Of a DNA stretch of 64,000 bases, positions 1 through 8,264 are shown piece by piece. The stretch is from contig OZ242303.1 of NCBI GenBank assembly GCA_965207945.1, forward strand, positions 248,001 through 312,000. The letters are read 5' to 3'. Source of the stretch: JAAOII01 sp965207945 (GTDB lineage: Bacteria > Pseudomonadota > Gammaproteobacteria > CBDBNL01 > JAAOII01). The position numbers and the translations under genes were made by a program. Within the stretch, counting starts at the first letter, position 1. The number at the start of each line of letters is the position of its first letter. Under the pieces are notes generated by a model that was not told the origin of the DNA, made no database searches, and was given only the letters and a program-made list of their open reading frames with translations.

Positions 1-1194
1 TCCTAAAATAGCGCTGCTTAGTGCTCCTGCCTGACTCAGCCGCTTTGAATATAAACCAAAGAATAAAGGGAAAGCAGTACCAGCGCAGATTAAATCTGCC
101 AGTAGGAACAAGTACAACACGCTATATCCTTGGGTGGCGATGAGAGCAGTAATCAAAGCAAACACACTGGTTGCAATTCTTGCCTGAGAAATCTTAATAG
201 TAAAGTCATTATTATTGCTATTGCCCTTTTTATGCAATGATAGTTCTTCAACCACCAAGCCGCTTAGTGCGTTGAGCATTGTATCCATGCTACTCATTAC
301 TAACATTAAAGCGGCAACAGCAAAGGATATGGTTAGCCATAGCGGACTGTTGTTTATCATCAGCTCAAATATTCCAACTTCAGGATCTTCAAGTCCTAAT
401 CCAGCATCACGAGCGCTGAGCCCTAAAAAACCTGTGATAAAAATTAGCGGTATCATTATGATGCCGGCAATGAAGAATGCTTGACTCATTGTTTTTTCGT
501 TGCGGCAAGAATAAGCCCGCTGCCACAGCCCTTGATTGAAAACCTGCGCCGCAGCTATAGCAATCACTAAAGTCATACCAAACTCAATACCAGGAAGATG
601 AGATACTGATAGCAACTGAGGTTCTTCTGTCATAATCCTACCCCAAAATGGCTCGGGGGCAGTAATCGCAGTAACCATAGTTATGATGAATATGATGATG
701 AGTAAAGGTATCATCACTGCAAACTGAATTATGTCGGTCCATACCACCATCTTAAAGCCACCGCGATTGGTATAGCCCCATGTAATTAAGGCAATTACTG
801 CAACAGCCATCCAATCTGGGATGTTAGTGAGTAATCCTGCTGCTTTGCCTATGGCAGTTAGCTCTGCAGTAAGAAAGGTTGCCATGTAAAATATGCAGAT
901 TAGCAGAGTGGTAATTCTCATTACTCTGCCGTATCTGCTATGAGCCCATTGCGGCAAGGTGTGTCCTTGCGGCAGGGTTCTAAGCAGACGCAAACCCATA
1001 AATGAGATGATGATAAGCGGAATTGCCTGCCCTAAGGCATAACCAGTTAGCCCTGCTATGCCAGACCAACTAACTGCTTCAACTGGGCTAAAGAGTATCC
1101 AGATGCCAGCAGCCGAGGCAACCAAAGTGGCAACCGATTGCCACAGCCCTAAAGAGCGAGGCATGAGTAAAAAATTTTTATCATCCATAGCCAT
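1..1194 (-). CDS. Sodium:solute symporter (SSS) family permease, 3' end beyond window
   Basis: The reverse strand is open without a stop from the ATG at 1194 to base 1, giving about 398 residues and no C-terminus. The product is very hydrophobic with many predicted membrane helices. Typical SSS features are visible: an early helix with GIAGLTGYALGQ, a following RLLRTLPQGHTLPQWAHSR loop, WGYTNRGGFKMVVWTDIIQF and FNQGLWQRAYSCRN. It should be an inner-membrane Na+-coupled importer; the substrate cannot be told from sequence alone. A TATAAT abuts the first ATG, so the second ATG (residue 3, at 1188) may be the true start of a leaderless mRNA. It diverges from pyrE. Confidence 0.85.
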   Translation of the reverse strand, partial: MAMDDKNFLLMPRSLGLWQSVATLVASAAGIWILFSPVEAVSWSGIAGLTGYALGQAIPLIIISFMGLRLLRTLPQGHTLPQWAHSRYGRVMRITTLLICIFYMATFLTAELTAIGKAAGLLTNIPDWMAVAVIALITWGYTNRGGFKMVVWTDIIQFAVMIPLLIIIFIITMVTAITAPEPFWGRIMTEEPQLLSVSHLPGIEFGMTLVIAIAAAQVFNQGLWQRAYSCRNEKTMSQAFFIAGIIMIPLIFITGFLGLSARDAGLGLEDPEVGIFELMINNSPLWLTISFAVAALMLVMSSMDTMLNALSGLVVEELSLHKKGNSNNNDFTIKISQARIATSVFALITALIATQGYSVLYLFLLADLICAGTAFPLFFGLYSKRLSQAGALSSAILG

Positions 1195-1200
1195 ATTATA
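1195..1200 (-). promoter_or_regulatory. -10-like TATAAT directly upstream of the symporter gene
   Basis: On the reverse strand TATAAT touches the first ATG (1194) and lies 6 nt before the second ATG (1188). This spacing would place the transcription start at the second ATG. No Shine-Dalgarno or clear -35 is seen. Confidence 0.4.
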
Positions 1201-1222
1201 ATCAAAACTTATTATAAAGGTT

Positions 1223-1228
1223 TATAAT
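1223..1228 (+). promoter_or_regulatory. -10-like TATAAT for pyrE
   Basis: TATAAT ends 8 nt before the pyrE ATG, with no ribosome-binding site between. This fits a leaderless or almost leaderless transcript. No good -35 box is visible. Confidence 0.4.
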
Positions 1229-1236
1229 TTAATTCT

Positions 1237-1842
1237 ATGACAACACAAAACCAGTTAACGCAACAAGCGGCTGAGGGACTACATTCTAATATGAGAGAAC
1301 ATATTCAGCGCTACTGTTTACTTGACGGAAAAGATTTTACATTGAGCTCTGGTTCGGGTTCTGCCTATTACTTTGATTGTAAAAAAGCAACTCTTGACGG
1401 GGCTTTCCTTAATATGTTTGCTAAATATGTATGCGATTACATCGTTCCGCAGTTACCACAGCAACCAAACGTAGTGGGTGGATTAACTCTGGGCGCAGAT
1501 TTTATTACCGCGGCTATAGCTATGTATAGCGCCGCTAACAACGGGACTATTACTCAGGGTAGCATAGTCCGTTCCGCAGTCAAAAAACACGGCACCGCAA
1601 GTCGCATTGAAAACAAAATAAACGATGGAGATAAGAATATTTTAATAGTGGAAGATGTCATAACTAGCGGTGCCTCTATTGCCAATGCCTGTGATGCATT
1701 TATGGAAGCTGGCTATAAGCCGCTTGCTATGCTTACTTTGGTTGATAGAGAAGCAGGCGGTATTGATATGCTTAAGAAGAAGTATTCCATTGAAGTTTTT
1801 TCTATTTTAACTTCCTCTGATTTTGTTATCAGTGAATCTTAA
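1237..1842 (+). CDS. pyrE: Orotate phosphoribosyltransferase
   Basis: This 201-aa cytoplasmic enzyme converts orotate and PRPP to OMP in de novo pyrimidine synthesis. The PRPP-binding signature is clear near the C-terminal third (ILIVEDVITSGAS, around residues 131-143). Upstream are the type I PRTase features FTLSSGSGSAYYFD (orotate/PRPP loop) and GGLTLGADFI. Length is close to the bacterial family norm. It is divergent from the symporter and followed 48 nt later by fpr in the same direction. The ATG chosen is preceded by TATAAT and no Shine-Dalgarno. Confidence 0.93.
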   Translation: MTTQNQLTQQAAEGLHSNMREHIQRYCLLDGKDFTLSSGSGSAYYFDCKKATLDGAFLNMFAKYVCDYIVPQLPQQPNVVGGLTLGADFITAAIAMYSAANNGTITQGSIVRSAVKKHGTASRIENKINDGDKNILIVEDVITSGASIANACDAFMEAGYKPLAMLTLVDREAGGIDMLKKKYSIEVFSILTSSDFVISES

Positions 1843-1890
1843 TCTCACAATTCTGACAATAACACACTACATAATTAACTACAGTAAATA

Positions 1891-2637
1891 ATGGCAAATT
1901 GGCTTGAAGGGACAGTTATAGAAAATCGTCATTGGACAGATACACTCTACTCAATTAAAGTGAAGGTTAAAGATTACCCTTCATTTACTGCAGGGCAATT
2001 TACCCGCATAGCACTGAAGGTGGGGGATGAGTTGATTGCTCGTCCTTATTCATTAGTAAACGCTCCCGATGAAGAATATTTAGAGTTTTATTCTATTTTG
2101 GTGGAAGACGGAATTCTGTCGCCACCTTTGAACGAACTGCAAGCAGGAGATTCTATCTATGTTTCGGATTTGATTAGTGGTTTTTTGGTGTTAGAAGAAG
2201 TTCCGCGCCATCATAAAAAGATGTGGCTGATGGCAACTGGCACTGGAATAGGACCGCTGTTGTCAATATTAAAGACCGCTGAAACCTGGGAGAGATTTAC
2301 TGATGTGGTATTAGTTCATGCAGCGCGTTTCGCTAATGAATTAACCTATAAAGAGGAGATAGATAAATTATTGGCGCAGCATAAGAATATGCAGTATATT
2401 CCATTCGTTAGTCGCGAGAAAACAGATTTTGCCTTGCCTGGTCGCATACCTGCAGCTCTTGAAAGCGGAGCATTAGAAGAACGAGCTGAATTAAAAATGG
2501 ATACAAGTGATACACATATAATGCTATGCGGAAACCCTGCTATGTTAAAAGATGTGCAGGGGGTAATGAAGGCAAGAGGGTTCACTCGTAATCGTCGCCG
2601 AACTCCTGGACATATAACCACAGAAAACTACTGGTAA
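1891..2637 (+). CDS. fpr: Ferredoxin/flavodoxin--NADP+ reductase
   Basis: A 248-aa soluble FAD enzyme that moves electrons between NADPH and ferredoxin or flavodoxin. The FAD-binding RPYSLVNAP motif is at about residues 51-59, the NADP-binding MATGTGIGPLLSIL around 114-127, and LCGNPAMLKD near 212-221. It ends with GHITTENYW, the aromatic C-terminus typical of bacterial Fpr. Length matches E. coli Fpr. It lies downstream of pyrE, possibly co-transcribed, and converges on amgK with 18 nt between stops. Only a weak ribosome-binding site precedes the ATG. Confidence 0.93.
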   Translation: MANWLEGTVIENRHWTDTLYSIKVKVKDYPSFTAGQFTRIALKVGDELIARPYSLVNAPDEEYLEFYSILVEDGILSPPLNELQAGDSIYVSDLISGFLVLEEVPRHHKKMWLMATGTGIGPLLSILKTAETWERFTDVVLVHAARFANELTYKEEIDKLLAQHKNMQYIPFVSREKTDFALPGRIPAALESGALEERAELKMDTSDTHIMLCGNPAMLKDVQGVMKARGFTRNRRRTPGHITTENYW

Positions 2638-2655
2638 AAACTGGTAATAGCTATA

Positions 2656-3774
2656 CTATATAAGTGCCAACTTATCCCGCGCTTTCTTACTGAGTATTTC
2701 AAAAACAGGGACTAATAAAGCATCATCCGCAATAATTACCTCGCCCTGCTTGTTGACATAATTTGATAAATTACTAATCGCCCCTTGCAAATAGTCCATC
2801 ACCAAAGGAATATGCTGCAAGTAACCCGCCTTGCTATCGCGTAGAGATAAGCGGGCAAAAATTCCGCAAACCTTAAGGCAACGTTGAATTCCAATTAAAT
2901 TAAATTGCGCGGTAATGTAATCTTTATCTTCTAAGTTAAATCTTTCAGCAGTATTTGCAATGAAATCATCAAGCAAACTATCAAAGATATTCTGCGGTAA
3001 AAGTATATAGGCATCTCGTAGCAAAGACCAAGCATCATAACAAAAGTGCCCTTGCCTAGCATCTTGGTAATCCAATATGCCTATATACTCATGTTCTTTA
3101 TCGAGCTCCTTGCCATACTTTTTATCACCACTGCCGCCACCTGGTGTTCCATTCTCTTGTTTGGTTGCTGCTACAACACATAAATTGCGTGAATGAAAAT
3201 CAAGATGCACACAACATTGCGGTGCCTCAAGTATCTTGCTAGTCAATTGTATGTATAGTTCATTAAGTTGTTGCAGATTAACCTCTTGCTCGCAGCGCAA
3301 CCAATCGCTCACAAACCATTTGCTGAAGAGCTGCATTTCTTCCATGAGATTTTCTTTATCCAACGACCCAAATTGTGAGGCATCCAGCTGTTGAATTAAT
3401 TTAAGTTGTTCTAAAGCCATTTTGTATAAATTAGTATTAACCCCGCTTGCGTTGCGTAGAGATAGCAGCTCTTTGCCCATATCCTGCTGTAGTACAACTC
3501 CAAGATTTACATCCTGTGCGTACAGCTTTGGCACTTGCACTCCGTTGTCGGCAAAAAAATTAGAGGTTTCAACTATACGCCTGCCATCTTCTTTAGCGGG
3601 AGGGAAATGCATCAGTATCAAACTACCGCGTGGATGGAGTATTCTACTATAGGCACGGAAACTGGCATCAGCTATTAAGTCGCCAAACTCCCAGGTGCTT
3701 ATGCCTATATGAAGCAGCTGATTATTAAGCCATTGTCTTTGTTCGCTGGTTATCTGATGGATTGGAGTATTCAT
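2656..3774 (-). CDS. amgK: Anomeric MurNAc/GlcNAc sugar kinase, AmgK-like phosphotransferase
   Basis: A 372-aa aminoglycoside-phosphotransferase-fold kinase. The catalytic loop HLDFHSRN is at residues 190-197 and the metal-binding GILDYQDA at 232-239, followed by YDAWSLLRDAY; these are typical of AmgK, which phosphorylates MurNAc at C1 for peptidoglycan recycling. Its functional partner murU lies 3.7 kb away at 7524, whereas the two are usually adjacent. Between the catalytic loop and the metal motif is a low-complexity insert of about 27 residues (203-229, GTPGGGSGDKK and acidic/basic residues) absent from the usual family layout. Assignment rests on motifs and on murU being nearby. Confidence 0.82.
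   Translation of the reverse strand: MNTPIHQITSEQRQWLNNQLLHIGISTWEFGDLIADASFRAYSRILHPRGSLILMHFPPAKEDGRRIVETSNFFADNGVQVPKLYAQDVNLGVVLQQDMGKELLSLRNASGVNTNLYKMALEQLKLIQQLDASQFGSLDKENLMEEMQLFSKWFVSDWLRCEQEVNLQQLNELYIQLTSKILEAPQCCVHLDFHSRNLCVVAATKQENGTPGGGSGDKKYGKELDKEHEYIGILDYQDARQGHFCYDAWSLLRDAYILLPQNIFDSLLDDFIANTAERFNLEDKDYITAQFNLIGIQRCLKVCGIFARLSLRDSKAGYLQHIPLVMDYLQGAISNLSNYVNKQGEVIIADDALLVPVFEILSKKARDKLALI
3088..3168 (-). other. Low-complexity insert in AmgK kinase core
   Basis: Encodes residues 203-229, rich in Gly, Lys, Asp and Glu, between HxDFHSRN and the ILDYQDA motif. In this kinase family the two motifs are normally separated by a short strand and loop, so this is probably a surface-loop expansion. 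Confidence 0.55.
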
Positions 3775-3820
3775 TGAGAGATTGCTTTAATAATTAATAT
3801 AATATGAAGGTGCTTTTAAC

Positions 3821-3860
3821 TACCTCATTATATACCAATATATTGGTATATAATGAGGTA
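3821..3860. repeat. Perfect 40-bp palindrome between amgK and the DUF4403 gene
   Basis: Bases 3821-3840 and 3841-3860 are exact reverse complements with no spacer. It sits between divergent genes. Each arm carries an outward-facing TATAAT (3849-3854 on plus; 3827-3832 on minus). The right arm also contains the GAGG (3855-3858) that would be the ribosome-binding site of the gene starting at 3866. It could be a symmetric divergent promoter/operator, or, in a longer transcript, a hairpin hiding the ribosome-binding site. Confidence 0.9.
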
Positions 3861-3865
3861 TTATT

Positions 3866-5422
3866 ATGGATAAAAAATTGCGGGATGAATCACATAGCGG
3901 ATTAAAGCCCAAGAGTAGTAAAACTAAAAATAGAATTAGAAGTAGGACTGGAAATATAACTGGCAATAGAATAGGAAAAGCGGTTAAGTTATCACTCACA
4001 TTTTTATTTACGTTAATTACTTTCCTGGTTGTGCTGGCGGCAGCTAGTTTTTATTATTTCGTTAACTCAAAACCAGCATCTCTATCCTTAAAGCCGCCGT
4101 TTAATGCCACCATCAATAAAGCGCCATCTCTGCCCAGCTCTTATTTTACAGTTCCTCTGCAACTGGATATGCAGGTTATGCAAGAAAAACTTAACGCAGA
4201 ACTTCCCGATGAAATTAACGTGCAAGATAGGGTGGAAGTTAGCAAAGTATTTGGTGATATTATTTTGAATTGTGATGTATCTCCGCGTCCAGTGGGGTTA
4301 ACTGGCAACAACGATTTTATTAGCATAGAAATCCCAGTTAAGTTTATTTGTGACATTAAATGGGCAAGATTAAAGGTTGCCTCCACTGAGGTGCGTGGCG
4401 ACATTAGTTTATTTGTTGATGCTAATGCTCACATAACCAACGAATGGAAAGTTGTTACTGATGTTAAAACATCCTATAAGTGGCATAAAGATTTAACTTT
4501 CACTATTTTCAATCAGCGAGTCAATGCCCCAGATTATATTTCCAAACCACTAACAGAAGAGCTACTTAAAATAAGCCAAGAGACGGCTCAAGAATTTTTG
4601 GAAAAAGAACTGGACTTGCGCGCTGAATTGGCAAAGTTTTGGGATGATATTCAAACACCAGTTCAAGTATCAGATGACCCCTCTGTCTGGATTTGGCTAT
4701 CACCGCAAAGCATATTCTTCCCTCCTTGGCAAACTAAAGATAATGTTTTATCATTGCAGCCAGCAATAAAGTTCCGTACCCTTGTGAGTTTGGGTGATAA
4801 GCCACAACCTAACAAATATGATTTACCTGACCTTTCCACTGAGGAGCCGCCGAGTAATTACTTTCGCTTGGCAGTTCCTTTGGCGTTAGATTACGAGGTG
4901 GTCGCCGCCACTGCCAGCAAAGAATTGAAAGGGAGAGTTATTGATATTAAGGATAGTTTAATATATGAGGATGCCACTATAAACGAGATATATTTTTATC
5001 CTTCTGGCGAAAGGATAGTGGTGGGAGTTAATGTTGCTTTGCGTGGGAGCTTGCCCCTTTTTAATGTAAATGGTGATTTTTATGTTTATGCGAATTTAAA
5101 TTATGACCCTGAAGCCCTTAATATTACTATTAAAGATGTTTCATATAGCCGCGAACTAGATAATGCTTTTTGGTCTTATGCAACCTGGGCGGTATATGCT
5201 CCATTGGTTAAGGTGCTTGAGCAGGGCGTTACAATGAATCTGGAGCAGCAGCAACAGGATGCTCTGGCAGAAGTTAATCAGCTGATGCAATTACAACTTG
5301 ATGATAATATATATATATCTGGTAAAATAACCAGTATTAATTTTAGTGACATTTACTTATTGCGTCAACATCTACTACTGTATGCTTATGTGGTTGGACG
5401 CTTGGCTGTTGAGTATCGCTAA
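3866..5422 (+). CDS. DUF4403-like membrane-anchored protein
   Basis: 518 aa. A basic N-terminus (about 38 residues rich in Lys, Arg, Ser) precedes one transmembrane segment (roughly residues 39-65), so most of the protein should be periplasmic. The rest resembles DUF4403: a start like YFTVPLQLDMQVMQEKLNAELPDEI, alternating beta-type sequence, PSVWIWLSPQSIFF in the middle and a C-terminal half with VGVNVALRGSLPLFNVNGDFYV. The biochemical role is unknown. The ATG is preceded by GAGG at a good distance, inside the 40-bp palindrome. Family assignment is by recalled pattern and should be treated as moderate. Confidence 0.65.
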   Translation: MDKKLRDESHSGLKPKSSKTKNRIRSRTGNITGNRIGKAVKLSLTFLFTLITFLVVLAAASFYYFVNSKPASLSLKPPFNATINKAPSLPSSYFTVPLQLDMQVMQEKLNAELPDEINVQDRVEVSKVFGDIILNCDVSPRPVGLTGNNDFISIEIPVKFICDIKWARLKVASTEVRGDISLFVDANAHITNEWKVVTDVKTSYKWHKDLTFTIFNQRVNAPDYISKPLTEELLKISQETAQEFLEKELDLRAELAKFWDDIQTPVQVSDDPSVWIWLSPQSIFFPPWQTKDNVLSLQPAIKFRTLVSLGDKPQPNKYDLPDLSTEEPPSNYFRLAVPLALDYEVVAATASKELKGRVIDIKDSLIYEDATINEIYFYPSGERIVVGVNVALRGSLPLFNVNGDFYVYANLNYDPEALNITIKDVSYSRELDNAFWSYATWAVYAPLVKVLEQGVTMNLEQQQQDALAEVNQLMQLQLDDNIYISGKITSINFSDIYLLRQHLLLYAYVVGRLAVEYR

Positions 5423-5466
5423 GTAGTATATAAGTGGTATAACAATTATTAAATTAGGAGAATTAA

Positions 5467-6018
5467 ATGGAAGTAACTCCAGTTGGCAATTTAATCTGGA
5501 TTGACCTTGAAATGACAGGGCTGGATTACACCAAAGATAGCATCTTAGAAATAGCGACTGTTATTACAGATAGCAATTTGAATATATTGAGCAAAGGTCC
5601 TGACCTTGCAATTTTCCAAGAAGAGGAAGTCATACATAATATGAACTCCTGGTCGGAAGAGCAGCATGAACTCTCGGGGCTAACCGAGAAAGTTCGCAAT
5701 AGCAAGGTGAATGAGGCGCAAGCCGAACAACAAACTTTAGATTTTCTACAGCAACATGTAAAGGCCTTTACATCGCCTATGTGTGGTAACAGTGTTCATC
5801 AGGATAGAATGTTTTTACGCCGTTACATGCCCCGTTTGGAAGGATACTTTCATTATCGTAATTTGGACGTATCATCTTTTAAAATTGCCGCTTCAGCATG
5901 GAATCCGGCAATCGTTGATAACATCACTAAAAAAGAAGCTCATACTGCAATGTCTGATGTTTTAGAATCCATTAAGGAGATGAAACACTATCGCGAACAC
6001 TTAATAATTCGTTTGTAA
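5467..6018 (+). CDS. orn: Oligoribonuclease
   Basis: A 183-aa DEDDh-family 3'-5' exoribonuclease that clears 2-5-nt RNA fragments and linear pGpG; essential in many gammaproteobacteria. Exo I motif WIDLEMTGLD at residues 11-20, the internal SVHQDRMFLRRYMP, and Exo III HTAMSDVLESI near the C-terminus with the catalytic His and Asp are all present. Length matches the family. It has one of the best Shine-Dalgarno sequences in the window (AGGAG 7 nt before ATG). It converges with the TPR gene. Confidence 0.95.
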   Translation: MEVTPVGNLIWIDLEMTGLDYTKDSILEIATVITDSNLNILSKGPDLAIFQEEEVIHNMNSWSEEQHELSGLTEKVRNSKVNEAQAEQQTLDFLQQHVKAFTSPMCGNSVHQDRMFLRRYMPRLEGYFHYRNLDVSSFKIAASAWNPAIVDNITKKEAHTAMSDVLESIKEMKHYREHLIIRL

Positions 6019-6039
6019 ATTCGTCTGTATATACCCGCC

Positions 6040-7344
6040 TCAATGTTTATCTTTTGGCGAATTGCCCCCCAAAGAGGAGCGCACATCCACTATTGTGTCG
6101 GCAACTTGCTGCTTTTTATCATCGTCGCTGCTGATGGACTCAAGTGACTTTTTTGCATTGTTGCGGTGATTACGCAATCTATCATTATCTGGGTCAATAC
6201 TTATAGCTTTGTCCCAGTCCTTAATAGTTGCTTTAATCAGCTGACGGGCTAAGGGGATGTTGTTATCCCTTTCTTCAACGCCGGCGCGCAAAAATGAAAG
6301 ATAGGCGCGTTCATAATAGGCGGATACATCATCGGGGTTAATATCTATTGCCTTATTACAGGCGGCGACGCCTTCTTCAATTGTGCTACGCGCTTTGGCT
6401 AGTTTGCCGCGCAGGAACTCGGAATCTGCGCATAAATACTTGCTGCAGGCAATTCCAGTCCAAGCATAGAGGAAGTCGGGATCTCTGTCAAGTTCTTTAT
6501 GATAGTCGGCAATTGCGGAGTCCACTAAGGCATTTAGGTTGGCGGGCTCCCTTTTGCGGTACTCTATTTCGGCAAGCAAACCTTTCGCTTCGGCGCGCAA
6601 GTAAAATAGCTTGGGCTTTTCCACATCATAATTAATTGCTTGGTCATAATCTTCTATTGCGGATAGCAACAGAACTTCGGCATCCATCATTTTACTTTTC
6701 CTTTTTTTATGCAATGCCAAGATTACCCGCGCCGCAGCCCTTGATGCATAGGCCTTTTTATCCCCCAGTTTGATGGAGGAATCATAATCTTTGATGCCAG
6801 CGTGGGTGAGCTGTTCTGCTAGAAGCGGGGCGCCGGCTTTTTTCTCTAAATATGCCAGTGATTGCTTAACATTGCCGCGTATGCAGTAAATTGAGGCGAT
6901 GCCTTCTTCAATGCTAATTGCTTTGTCGTGATTATGGATTGCTTCTTTTAGTAGATTTCTGGCGTTGTTTATGTTGTTTTTCTCTAACTGAATATTTGCC
7001 AGTTTTTCCTTGATGAGACCGCCGTTGATATAAGAATCAAAGTCGTTCTTATCCATGCTTATCAGAGTATCACAGTCCTCTAACGCGCTAAGCAGCAGGG
7101 ATTCGGCAGTATCTCTAGCTTTGTGTTCGGCTGAGTCGTTGTTGCCTTCTTTAAGTTGCATATCGGCGAGACGCATCTTAGCGTAAGCCCTTTTGTTATA
7201 TAGATGGACAGAGTTGGGGTTGTTTTTAATCTGCTTATCATAATCCTCTATTACCTTCTGCGTGGTCTTCACCAGAGAGGAAATGTCATTATTATCCTTG
7301 ACATTATTCTTCTTGATATTATTATTCTTCATACTACGAACCAT
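6040..7344 (-). CDS. TPR-repeat protein of unknown function
   Basis: 434 aa without signal peptide or membrane segment. After a Lys/Asn-rich start there are about seven tetratricopeptide-like helical pairs, many ending in the pattern 'Y...I..D..KAI.IDPD' (for example ITIKDWDKAISIDPDNDRLR-type units, shortened here). TPR arrays bind other proteins; no partner can be inferred. Lies between orn and murU, on the opposite strand to both. A second in-frame ATG four codons downstream is an alternative start. Confidence 0.75.
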   Translation of the reverse strand: MVRSMKNNNIKKNNVKDNNDISSLVKTTQKVIEDYDKQIKNNPNSVHLYNKRAYAKMRLADMQLKEGNNDSAEHKARDTAESLLLSALEDCDTLISMDKNDFDSYINGGLIKEKLANIQLEKNNINNARNLLKEAIHNHDKAISIEEGIASIYCIRGNVKQSLAYLEKKAGAPLLAEQLTHAGIKDYDSSIKLGDKKAYASRAAARVILALHKKRKSKMMDAEVLLLSAIEDYDQAINYDVEKPKLFYLRAEAKGLLAEIEYRKREPANLNALVDSAIADYHKELDRDPDFLYAWTGIACSKYLCADSEFLRGKLAKARSTIEEGVAACNKAIDINPDDVSAYYERAYLSFLRAGVEERDNNIPLARQLIKATIKDWDKAISIDPDNDRLRNHRNNAKKSLESISSDDDKKQQVADTIVDVRSSLGGNSPKDKH

Positions 7345-7510
7345 TTGTTAATTATTTAATAAACGAATAATCAATATGGCGTATCACCATATTTCATTAT
7401 TATTCATAGTAGTTATTTGTTTATATGGGTTATCTGGCAATATTCAAGCCCCGCATTCAACTAATTTTATCTTACCCTTGCGGAAGTTTTAAAAATTAAG
7501 TCCTCCCGCA

Positions 7511-7516
7511 TATAAT
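7511..7516 (+). promoter_or_regulatory. -10-like TATAAT for murU
   Basis: TATAAT ends 7 nt before the ATG at 7524, with no Shine-Dalgarno between. The region 7345-7510 upstream is AT-rich with no gene. Fits a leaderless transcript; no convincing -35. Confidence 0.4.
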
Positions 7517-7523
7517 AAGAGTG

Positions 7524-8219
7524 ATGAAAGCTATGCTCCTTGCCGCTGGATATGGGAAAAGGTTGAAGCCCCTAACGGATAAAGTGCCTAAACCTTTGAT
7601 AGAGGTTAATGGCAAACCGCTGATAGATTATGCTTTGATGGGAGCGCGCGCCGCAGGTATCACGGATTGCGTTATTAACCTGTGCTATAAAGGCGAGATG
7701 ATTGCCGATTATGTGGGGGCAGGGGATAAATGGGGGCTGAGGGTTCAATATAGCCGCGAGCATGATATGCTGGGGACTGGCGGTGGCGTGCTTAATGCTT
7801 TGCCTTTATTAGGGGATGAGACATTTTTGTTGCTAAACTGCGACCTGGTGCATGATGTGAACCTAAGTAGATTTATTAGCAGGTGTAGCCAAGATAACCA
7901 AAACAACCAAAATAGCCATAAGTCGGTGCTGGCTCATCTATTGTTGGTCCCTTCTGCCGCAAGCGCTGATGGGGATTTTTCGCTTACCGATAATTTAGTT
8001 ATTCCTGGCAATGATTATACTTTTTGTGGAATAAGTATCATTAATCCGCGCTTATTTGATGCCAGGGGGAGGGAATATGGGGGGAGCAAACCATTTTCCT
8101 TGGTTAATATGCTGGATAAAGCAATACAACATAATCAAGTGAGCGGTGAAGTTCATCAAGGCAAGTGGCTTGACTTGGGCACCTTGGAATCGCTAAACAA
8201 AGCATCATTAAATCTATAA
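7524..8219 (+). CDS. murU: N-acetylmuramate-1-phosphate uridylyltransferase
   Basis: A 231-aa sugar-nucleotidyltransferase with the N-terminal signature MLLAAGYGKRLKPLTDKVPKPL, a GTGGGVLNAL segment (about residues 85-94) and LLNCDLVHD (catalytic metal Asp, near 104-112). With AmgK it makes UDP-MurNAc directly from recycled MurNAc, bypassing MurA. About 12 residues around 122-133 (Asn/Gln/Ser/His-rich) look like an insert in a loop where homologues are shorter. An in-frame GTG at 7521 is possible, but ATG 7524 fits the TATAAT spacing. The next gene starts 45 nt after the stop. Confidence 0.88.
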   Translation: MKAMLLAAGYGKRLKPLTDKVPKPLIEVNGKPLIDYALMGARAAGITDCVINLCYKGEMIADYVGAGDKWGLRVQYSREHDMLGTGGGVLNALPLLGDETFLLLNCDLVHDVNLSRFISRCSQDNQNNQNSHKSVLAHLLLVPSAASADGDFSLTDNLVIPGNDYTFCGISIINPRLFDARGREYGGSKPFSLVNMLDKAIQHNQVSGEVHQGKWLDLGTLESLNKASLNL

Positions 8220-8250
8220 AGGTATATAGTATAAAAATAGAAGTCCGTTG

Positions 8251-8256
8251 TATAAT
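8251..8256 (+). promoter_or_regulatory. -10-like TATAAT for the giant GLUG lipoprotein gene
   Basis: TATAAT ends 8 nt before the ATG at 8265, with no Shine-Dalgarno. It supports the upstream start over the ATG at 8376. Confidence 0.4.
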
Positions 8257-8264
8257 GAAGTGTT

